The notes under the pieces: model-generated | Told to the model about the DNA's origin: nothing | The model's input: only the letters and a program-made list of their open reading frames with translations | Database searches by the model: none | Assembly: GCF_001895025.1 (NCBI RefSeq) | Contig: NZ_BCXI01000006.1 | Coordinates: 1 to 64,000, forward strand | Length of the DNA stretch: 64,000 bases | Direction: 5' to 3' | From: Rhodococcus zopfii NBRC 100606 = JCM 9919 | GTDB taxonomy: Bacteria > Actinomycetota > Actinomycetes > Mycobacteriales > Mycobacteriaceae | Program-made: the position numbers and the translations under genes | Shown: piece after piece, positions 57,834 to 64,000 of the stretch | How the letters are laid out: each line of letters starts with the position of its first letter | How positions within the stretch are numbered: position 1 is the stretch's first letter

Positions 57834-58940
57834 ATGCCCCGGTCCCGACAGCCGCGCCGCCAGGCCACTCTGGCGTCGATCGCGGCCGAGCTGAAGATCT
57901 CGCGGACCACGGTTTCCAATGCTTACAACCGGCCCGACCAACTGTCCGCGGAACTGCGCGAACGCGTCTTCGAGGTCGCCAAGCGCCGCGGCTATCCCGG
58001 GCCCGACCCGATGGCGCGGTCACTGCGGACCCGCAAGGCGGGAACCGTCGGTGTCCTGCTCACCGAGGCGCTGAGCTACTCGTTCCGTGACCCCGCGGCG
58101 ATGAGTTTCCTGTCGGGACTGTCCGAGGCCTGCGAGGTCGCCGGGCAGGGATTGCTTCTGGTCCCGGCCGGGCCGGGCCGCGACGACGAAGAGGCCGCGC
58201 AGGTCGTGCACCGGTCCTCCGTCGACGGATTCGTCGTCTACTCGGTCCCCGACGGGGACCCCTATCTCGCGGCCGTGCTCGAACGGCACCTGCCGATCGT
58301 GGTATGCGATCAGCCGCGCGGTATCTCCACCGCACCGCTCGTCGGCATCGACGACCGCGGTGCGATGCGCCGCCTCGCCGAATATCTGATCGGATTGGGA
58401 CACAAGCGGATCGGCGTCGTGTGCATGCGGCTCGGGCGCGATCGCCACAACGGTGTCGTCGACGCTGCGCGACTCCGCGCCGACCGGTTCCACGTGCAGC
58501 AGGAGCGGATCCGCGGTGTGCAGGAGGCGATGAGGGCCGCCGGGCTCGACCCCGCCGAACTCACCGTCGTCGAGCGGTATGCGCACACCGCCGACGACGG
58601 TGCCGCCGGTGCCGCCCAGGCGATGACGGCCGATCCGCGGATCACCGCGCTCATGTGCACCACCGACGTTCTCGCGCTCGGTGCTCTCGCGTGGGCGCAC
58701 AACTCCGGGCTCGATGTGCCCGGGCACCTGTCGATCACCGGCTTCGACGGCATCGACGAGGCGCTGCGCGAGGGGCTGACCACGATCCGGCAGCCGCAGA
58801 AGGAGAAGGGTCGCCGCACCGGCGAGCTGCTGCTCGCGGCGCCGTCGCACTCCGGGTTCGGTCAGTTCGAAACGCTGAAGACCGAACTGCTCCCGGGCCG
58901 CACCGCCGGCCCGGCCGAGAGTCTTTGGGTCGCTGAATAG
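57834..58940 (+). CDS. LacI-family transcriptional regulator
   Basis: A 368-residue repressor. The N-terminal helix-turn-helix TLASIAAELKISRTTVSNAYNRPDQLS is followed by the hinge and a periplasmic-binding-like sensor domain (VGVLLTEALSYSF, VGIDDRGAMRRLAEYLIGLGHKRIGVV). Probably senses a sugar. The convergent gene is the trehalose phosphatase/GH15 fusion, so trehalose or glucose metabolism is a possible target; this is inferred only from adjacency. ATG 57834 chosen. Confidence 0.88.
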   Translation: MPRSRQPRRQATLASIAAELKISRTTVSNAYNRPDQLSAELRERVFEVAKRRGYPGPDPMARSLRTRKAGTVGVLLTEALSYSFRDPAAMSFLSGLSEACEVAGQGLLLVPAGPGRDDEEAAQVVHRSSVDGFVVYSVPDGDPYLAAVLERHLPIVVCDQPRGISTAPLVGIDDRGAMRRLAEYLIGLGHKRIGVVCMRLGRDRHNGVVDAARLRADRFHVQQERIRGVQEAMRAAGLDPAELTVVERYAHTADDGAAGAAQAMTADPRITALMCTTDVLALGALAWAHNSGLDVPGHLSITGFDGIDEALREGLTTIRQPQKEKGRRTGELLLAAPSHSGFGQFETLKTELLPGRTAGPAESLWVAE

Positions 58941-58968
58941 TCCGCGATCAGGATTCGCCGACGAAAAA

Positions 58969-59002
58969 GACACACGCGCACGTCCTGGCATGCGCGTGTG
59001 TC
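58969..59002. terminator. Perfect 12-bp hairpin between convergent genes
   Basis: GACACACGCGCA (58969-58980) pairs with TGCGCGTGTGTC (58991-59002) around a ten-base loop, preceded by an A-run (reading leftwards a T-run) at 58964-58968. It separates the LacI gene from the convergent fusion gene and can act on both. Confidence 0.72.
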
Positions 59003-59017
59003 AGTTCGGTGTGCAGA

Positions 59018-61576
59018 TCAGATCGACTGTCCCGACAGCAACTGCGCGCAGCGCAGCAGCCCGATGTGGCTGTACGCCTGCGGATGGTTGCCGAGTGCGC
59101 GCTCGGCGACCGGGTCGTACTCCTCGCTGAGCAGGCCGGTCGGGCCGGCCGCCGCCACGAGCTGCGCGAACAGCGCCTCCGCCTGAGGCCGGGCGCCGAC
59201 GAGGAGATACGCCCCGACGAGCCACGCGGCGCACAGGTGGAAACCGCCCTCGGTGCCGGGCAGGCCGTCCTCGTGCCGGTACCGGTACACCGTCGATCCG
59301 CTGCGCAGTTCGGCCTCGGTCGCGACGACGGTGGCGTGGAACCGCTCGTCGCTCGGGTCGATCAGTCCCGACAGGCCGACGAACAGCGTCGCGGCGTCGA
59401 GGTCGGTGCCGTCGTAGGCCGCGGTGTAGGAGCGGACGTCCTCGTTCCAGCCCTTCTCCCGCACCTCGTCGGCGATCTCGTCCCGAAGCTCGGCCCAGCC
59501 CTCACCGGCGGGCCGCCCGAACTTCGTGGCCAAGGTCAGGGCCCGTTCGACGGTGAGCCACCCCATCACCTTCGAGTACACGTGATGCCGTGGGTTGTCG
59601 CGGATCTCCCAGATGCCGTGATCCGGTTCGAACCAGCGACGCTCGACGGCGGTGACCATCGCGCACACCAGGTCCCAGTCGCGGTCGGTCAGCGCGTCGG
59701 CGTGCGGGACGCCGCGTTCCTCGCGCCGATGTGCGAGCGCCGAGATCAGGTCGACGATCGGGCCGAACACGTCGAGCTGCACCTGCTGGTTGGCGGCGTT
59801 GCCGACCCGCACCGGCCGGGACCCGGCGTAGCCGGGCAAGGTGTCGAGTACGGCCTCGGGCGGAAGCGGGCCGCCGGCAAGTGAATACAGCGGGTGTAGT
59901 CGTTCCGGCCCGGGAATCGTCTCGAGGACGCGATGCACCCAGTCCAGGTAGGCCTCGGCCTCGGCGAGCGAGCCGACGCTGACCAGCGCGTGGGCGGTGA
60001 GCGCGGCGTCGCGGAGCCAGCAGTAGCGGTAGTCCCAGTTGCGGACGCCGCCGATCTCCTCGGGCAGCGACGTTGTCACCGCGGCCAGGATCGAGCCGGT
60101 CGGCTCGTGGACCAGGCCGCGCAGGGTGAGTGCCGACCGCTTGATGAGGTCCGGTTTGAGCGGTGGCAGCTCGAGTTCCGCGGCCCACTGCCACCAGTAC
60201 GCCTCCGCCTCCGCGCGACGTTCCACCTCCGACACCGGATGGGGGCTCAGATCTTCTGTACCACAACGGAGTTCGAGAATGATGTCGTTCTCCGACGGGT
60301 CCACCTCCGCGTGTGCGGTCTGCTGCGCTCCGTCGGTGGTGATGTTCCACCGCACACCGGGGGAGCGCAGCACGTACGGCTCGTTCAGGCCGAGCACCCG
60401 CAAGCCGTCGTCGCAGGCCTCGAGGGTGACCTGCCCCTGACCGAACTCGGGCCGCGGCGCGAAGGTCACGACCGCCTTCGCGGTGCCGGTGATGACACGC
60501 GTCAGATCGGTACGGCTCGGTTCGACGTCGTGCGGTAGGTAGTCGATGACCGCCAGGCTCGCCCAGCGCGTCACCACGGTCATGGTGGAGTCGACGTACC
60601 GCTGGCTCAGCGGCAGGGCTTCGCGCAGCGGGCCGATCGTGAAGTGACCGGCGGCGTCACCGCCGAGCAGGTGCGCGAACACCGCGGCCGAGTCCGGCTC
60701 CGGATGACACAACCACGAGACGGTGCCGTCCGGGGTGATCAGTGCCTTCGACCGGGGACTCGCGAGCATCGTGAGACGTTCGATGCGCGGGGCGTCCGCG
60801 CCGGACAGCCAGGTGCGGCGCTGCTCGAGCAGGAACGCCAGGGCCGCGGCGACCTCCTCGGTGCTCTCCACGCGGAACTCGGCGTCCGTCTCGCCGTCGC
60901 CGACCTTGACCCCGACGTCCGGTCCGTGCAGCGACCGGAAGGCCTTCTCGTCGGTGACATCGTCGCCGAAGAACACCGCGGCGCTCGCGGATTCCTGGTG
61001 CCGGATGATGTCGAGCGCGCGACCCTTGTCGGTCGGTACGACGGACAACTCGATCACGGCCTTGCCCTCGGTGACCTGGACGCCGGGCAGGCGCGCGAGG
61101 TCGCTGCGGACGGTGGCCAGGGCGAGCTCCGCGTCGTCTTCGGTGGCGTTGCGCACGTGCAGGGCCGCGCTGGCCGGCTTGATCTCGACGTGCACACCGG
61201 CGTAGAGCCGGACGACGCCGTCGAGTCCGGCGACGATGTCGCGCAGCAACTGCTTGGCGTCGGTGTCGACGGCGTGCACGAATCCGATGTCGAACTCGGA
61301 GCCGTGGCTGCCGACCAGCTGGACCTCCGCGGGCAGCCGCGACAGTGCGGCCAGGTCCTTGAGGGCGCGGCCGGAGATGACCGCGGCCGACGTCGACGGC
61401 AGGCTCGCGAGCGCGCGCAGGGCACGCACCGATTCGGCGTGCGGGAACGCCTTGTCTGGATCGGCGACGATGGGCGCGACCGTTCCGTCGTAGTCCGACG
61501 CCACGAGCAGCCGCGGGGATCGCGCGACCGTGACGAGTGCGCGACGCAGGTCGATCGGGAGGTCTTGGGCGCTCAT
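59018..61576 (-). CDS. Trehalose-phosphatase/glycoside hydrolase family 15 fusion protein
   Basis: An 852-residue two-domain protein. The N-terminal HAD domain (about 1-250) has D28-Y-D30-GT, SGR and GDDVTDEKAF, as in OtsB, which removes phosphate from trehalose 6-phosphate. The C-terminal domain (about 265-850) is GH15, with WDYRYCWLRDAALTAHAL and HPQAYSHIGL; in mycobacteria related GH15 enzymes are trehalases. The two activities in one chain would make and then cleave trehalose, or use different substrates, so the design is puzzling. ATG 61576 is chosen; no otsA is nearby. Confidence 0.88.
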   Translation of the reverse strand: MSAQDLPIDLRRALVTVARSPRLLVASDYDGTVAPIVADPDKAFPHAESVRALRALASLPSTSAAVISGRALKDLAALSRLPAEVQLVGSHGSEFDIGFVHAVDTDAKQLLRDIVAGLDGVVRLYAGVHVEIKPASAALHVRNATEDDAELALATVRSDLARLPGVQVTEGKAVIELSVVPTDKGRALDIIRHQESASAAVFFGDDVTDEKAFRSLHGPDVGVKVGDGETDAEFRVESTEEVAAALAFLLEQRRTWLSGADAPRIERLTMLASPRSKALITPDGTVSWLCHPEPDSAAVFAHLLGGDAAGHFTIGPLREALPLSQRYVDSTMTVVTRWASLAVIDYLPHDVEPSRTDLTRVITGTAKAVVTFAPRPEFGQGQVTLEACDDGLRVLGLNEPYVLRSPGVRWNITTDGAQQTAHAEVDPSENDIILELRCGTEDLSPHPVSEVERRAEAEAYWWQWAAELELPPLKPDLIKRSALTLRGLVHEPTGSILAAVTTSLPEEIGGVRNWDYRYCWLRDAALTAHALVSVGSLAEAEAYLDWVHRVLETIPGPERLHPLYSLAGGPLPPEAVLDTLPGYAGSRPVRVGNAANQQVQLDVFGPIVDLISALAHRREERGVPHADALTDRDWDLVCAMVTAVERRWFEPDHGIWEIRDNPRHHVYSKVMGWLTVERALTLATKFGRPAGEGWAELRDEIADEVREKGWNEDVRSYTAAYDGTDLDAATLFVGLSGLIDPSDERFHATVVATEAELRSGSTVYRYRHEDGLPGTEGGFHLCAAWLVGAYLLVGARPQAEALFAQLVAAAGPTGLLSEEYDPVAERALGNHPQAYSHIGLLRCAQLLSGQSI

Positions 61577-61666
61577 TCTTCCCACGGTAGGGGAATAGGT
61601 CCCGCCCGTCGCTCCGGATGCCCGGTTCGGGACGTGTTCCCGGTTACAGGTTCGTTCGCCGGGCGC

Positions 61667-62329
61667 TCAGGCGCCGACGACGGGCGCCGAGGCGGGACGC
61701 AGGGAGCCGTCGCCGAGCAGCAATTCGACGGTGAGCTCGAGCCGGCGGGCGACGTCCGTCGCGGACGAGCGGCGGGTCAGCCACGCCACGAGATTCGACA
61801 GCCACACGTCGCTGATGACGCGCGCGACGGCCAGCTCCTCCTCGCTCGGCTCGCCCTCGTTCATGGCGCGGGCGAACAACCGGTCCATGAGCTTGCCGAC
61901 CCGGTCGACCTCGGCGGCGGCGGAGGCGTCCGCGAACATGAACGCGCGGGTCATCGCTTCGGTGAGCAAAGGGTCGCGCTGCATGGCACGGGTGATGAGG
62001 CTGAGAATCAGGTTCATGCGTTCGAGCGGGGTGTGGCCCGGCGGGATCTTGCCCTTGCTGTCGATACGTGCGAATTCCCGGCCGAGCGCGGACACCAGCA
62101 GGTGCACCTTGGACGGGAAGTACCGGTAGAGCGTGCCGACCGCGACGTCGGCGCGCTCGGCGACCGCGCGCATCTGGACGGCCTCGTATCCCCCCTTGGA
62201 CGCGAGCGCCAGGGTTGCGTCGAGAATCCGCTTGCGGCGCTCCTTCTGGGCATTGGAACTGAGGTCGTCCTCGGTGAGCGCGGACAGGGTTCCGTTTCCG
62301 CTCGACCGCGAGCTGGACGGTGTCGTCAT
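61667..62329 (-). CDS. kstR: TetR-family cholesterol catabolism repressor KstR
   Basis: A 220-residue TetR regulator. The N-terminal HTH domain (QKERRKRILDATLALASKGGYEAVQMRAVAERADVAVGTLYRYFPSK) and the overall sequence resemble mycobacterial KstR (Rv3574), which represses sterol catabolism and is released by 3-oxo-cholestenoyl-CoA. The next, divergent gene is fadE34, as in M. tuberculosis, and a perfect KstR operator lies between. The gene is thus likely self-regulated. Confidence 0.93.
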   Translation of the reverse strand: MTTPSSSRSSGNGTLSALTEDDLSSNAQKERRKRILDATLALASKGGYEAVQMRAVAERADVAVGTLYRYFPSKVHLLVSALGREFARIDSKGKIPPGHTPLERMNLILSLITRAMQRDPLLTEAMTRAFMFADASAAAEVDRVGKLMDRLFARAMNEGEPSEEELAVARVISDVWLSNLVAWLTRRSSATDVARRLELTVELLLGDGSLRPASAPVVGA

Positions 62330-62377
62330 GGATTGGACTTCTTTCCCTCACACCTTGACTCTGAACCGGTGTCATAT

Positions 62378-62391
62378 TAGAACACGTTCTA
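62378..62391. promoter_or_regulatory. KstR operator
   Basis: TAGAACACGTTCTA is a perfect palindrome matching the KstR consensus TNNAACNNGTTNNA. It lies 49 bp before the kstR ATG and 38 bp before the fadE34 GTG, so it can control both divergent genes. Confidence 0.9.
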
Positions 62392-62428
62392 GACGTTGAT
62401 GTCATTTTTCGAAAGGCGGAGATCCGCT

Positions 62429-64000
62429 GTGAGTATCGCCACCACCGAAGAACAGCGGGCTGTCCAGGCCTCCGTGCGTGCTTGGGCGCGCGCCGCGGCA
62501 CCGATAGAGAAACTACGCCATCAGCCAGCGGAAATGTGGCAACCCGGATGGGCTTCGCTCGCCGAGCTCGGATTGTTCGGGGTGGCCGTTCCCGAATCCT
62601 CCGGTGGGCTCGGTGCCACCGCGGTCGATCTGGCCGTGATGCTCGAGCAGGCCGCGCACGAACTGGCACCGGGACCCGTTCTCACGACCGCGCTGGCCGC
62701 GCTCGTGTTCGGTTCCGGCGGCGATTCCGCCGCGAAGACCGCCGCTGTGCTGAGCGAGGGCACGCTGCCCGCGGCCGCCGCGCTCGATCTCGCGGTCGAT
62801 GCCACCGAGACCACCGAGGGCCTCGCCCTCAGCGGCGATGCCGGACCGGCGGTCGCCGCGGAACCCGGGGTCGCAGTCCTCGTGCGCGTCGCCGGCGACG
62901 ACGGTGACGCTGCATCCGGCGGTGAGGAGCGCTGGGCGCTCGTCGACGCCGACAGCCCCGGTCTCCGGCTCGAGCCCCTCGACACCCTCGACAAGTCCCG
63001 CGCACTGGCGCGGGTCCGGCTCGACTCGGTCGCGGTCACCGCAGACCGTGTCGTGACCGTGCGCGCGGGCCTGGTCCGCGACCTGGTCGCGACGCTCGCC
63101 GCCGCCGAACTCGCCGGGATCGCCGGCTGGGCGCTGACCACCGCCGTCGAGTACGCGAAAATCCGCGAACAGTTCGGCAAGCCGATCGGCGCGTTCCAGG
63201 CCGTCAAGCACCTGTGTGCCGAGATGCTGTGCCGCACAGAGAAGATCCGCGCCGCCGCATGGGACGCGGCCTCCGCCGTCGACGCCGCGCCGGACGAGCT
63301 GCCCATCGCTGCGGCCGTCGCGACCGCCGTCGCGCTCGACGCCGCGGTGCAGACCGCCAAGGACGCCATCCAGGTGCTCGGCGGTATCGGATTCACGTGG
63401 GAACACGACGCCCACCTGTACCTGCGTCGCGCCGTCACCACCCGTCAGCTGCTCGGCGGATCCACGTTCTGGCGTGCGCGGGTCACCGCGCTGACCCGCG
63501 CCGGTGTGCGACGTCACCTGGGTGTCGACCTGTCCGAGTTCGACGACGACCGCGCCCGCATCCGCGCCGAAATCGCCTCGTTTGCAGGGCTTTCCGGGCC
63601 GGAGCGCCGCAACGCCTTCGCCGAGTCCGGCTACCTCGCGCCGCACTGGCCCGCCCCGTACGGCCGTGGTGCCCGTGCCGCCGAGCAGATCCTCATCGAC
63701 GAGGAACTCGCCGCGGCCGGTGTGGATCGGCCCGATCTGGTGATCGGCTGGTGGGCGGTGCCCACGATCCTCGAGCACGGCACTCCCGAACAGATCGAAC
63801 GGTTCGTGATGCCGACGCTGCGCGGCGATGTCGTGTGGTGTCAGCTGTTCTCCGAGCCCGGCGCCGGCTCCGATCTCGCGGCGTTGCGCACGACCGCCGA
63901 GAAGGTCGACGGCGGCTGGACACTGCAGGGGCAGAAGGTGTGGACGTCACTCGCGCAGGTCGCGGACTGGGCGATCTGCCTGGCCCGCACCGACCGCGAC
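62429..64000 (+). CDS. fadE34: Acyl-CoA dehydrogenase FadE34-like (partial at window end)
   Basis: At least 524 residues are encoded before the window ends; the frame is still open. The first half is a divergent acyl-CoA dehydrogenase domain (PESSGGLGATAVDLAVML, EYAKIREQFGKPIGAFQAVKH, QVLGGIGFTWEHDAHLYLRR), and a second such domain begins near residue 370 (WPAPYGRGARAAEQILIDEEL, QLFSEPGAGSDLAALRTTA). A double-length dehydrogenase next to kstR is characteristic of FadE34 (ChsE3), acting in cholesterol side-chain degradation. GTG 62429 lies after AGGCGGAG. Confidence 0.93.
   Translation, partial: MSIATTEEQRAVQASVRAWARAAAPIEKLRHQPAEMWQPGWASLAELGLFGVAVPESSGGLGATAVDLAVMLEQAAHELAPGPVLTTALAALVFGSGGDSAAKTAAVLSEGTLPAAAALDLAVDATETTEGLALSGDAGPAVAAEPGVAVLVRVAGDDGDAASGGEERWALVDADSPGLRLEPLDTLDKSRALARVRLDSVAVTADRVVTVRAGLVRDLVATLAAAELAGIAGWALTTAVEYAKIREQFGKPIGAFQAVKHLCAEMLCRTEKIRAAAWDAASAVDAAPDELPIAAAVATAVALDAAVQTAKDAIQVLGGIGFTWEHDAHLYLRRAVTTRQLLGGSTFWRARVTALTRAGVRRHLGVDLSEFDDDRARIRAEIASFAGLSGPERRNAFAESGYLAPHWPAPYGRGARAAEQILIDEELAAAGVDRPDLVIGWWAVPTILEHGTPEQIERFVMPTLRGDVVWCQLFSEPGAGSDLAALRTTAEKVDGGWTLQGQKVWTSLAQVADWAICLARTDRD

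Overview
The window is high-GC chromosomal DNA of a mycolic-acid actinobacterium, most likely Rhodococcus or a close relative. The order ppa, dacB-like, tilS, hpt, ftsH, folEPBK, panCD, coaX, lysS, lsr2, clpC1, mhuD, mutY, can, disA, radA, lpqE, carD, ispDF, cysS, rlmB, kstR, fadE34 follows the arrangement known from Mycobacterium tuberculosis. An Mce-associated protein, mycobacterial-type lipoproteins and a SAM-IV riboswitch agree with this.

Layout. 1-1540: remnants of two unrelated transposases and an orphan Mce-associated membrane protein. 1584-6838: a Pls/PosA-type nonribosomal peptide synthetase overlapping an M1 metallopeptidase. 7000-10600: a sulfur-responsive island. A SAM-IV riboswitch precedes a SufS-like class V aminotransferase; a cysteine-rich leader peptide precedes a short luciferase-like monooxygenase homologue; a second leader of the same family, on the other strand, precedes a flavin reductase and a winged-helix regulator. 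10636-13279: YbaK, a uraD-like decarboxylase, a crotonase and pyrophosphatase. 13447-17497: dacB-like, zinc protease, tilS and hpt. 17485-19485: a polytopic Ser/Thr kinase. 19736-29284: ftsH, the overlapping folate genes folE-folP-folB-folK, two membrane proteins, and the pantothenate/CoA genes. 29296-29839: a third cysteine leader peptide and a cysteine-free rhodanese-like protein. 29948-34885: lysS, lsr2, clpC1. 34958-38947: thiol and stress proteins (TIGR03086, OsmC, FrnE-like DsbA), the heme-degrading enzyme mhuD, a hydrolase and mutY. 39043-50083: carbonic anhydrase, disA, a thioesterase, dinB with a LexA box, radA, lpqE, carD, ispD-ispF-cysS-rlmB. 50111-57678: a PxpC homologue with a fused 5-oxoprolinase, and a zinc ABC transporter. 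57834-61576: a LacI regulator and a trehalose-phosphatase/GH15 fusion. 61667-64000: kstR, its operator and fadE34 (cut by the window end).

The main discovery is the sulfur control logic. Three independent cysteine-codon leader peptides and one SAM riboswitch govern five genes. The four proteins behind cysteine leaders contain no cysteine and no methionine except the initiator. The 437-residue protein behind the SAM riboswitch contains no internal methionine but keeps its cysteines. Two of the cysteine leaders, and the riboswitch, are followed by hairpins that bury the Shine-Dalgarno sequence of the controlled gene. This suggests a sulfur-sparing regulon controlled at translation. Many convergent gene ends carry long, perfect GC-rich hairpins that probably act as bidirectional terminators. 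No tRNA, rRNA or CRISPR array was seen.
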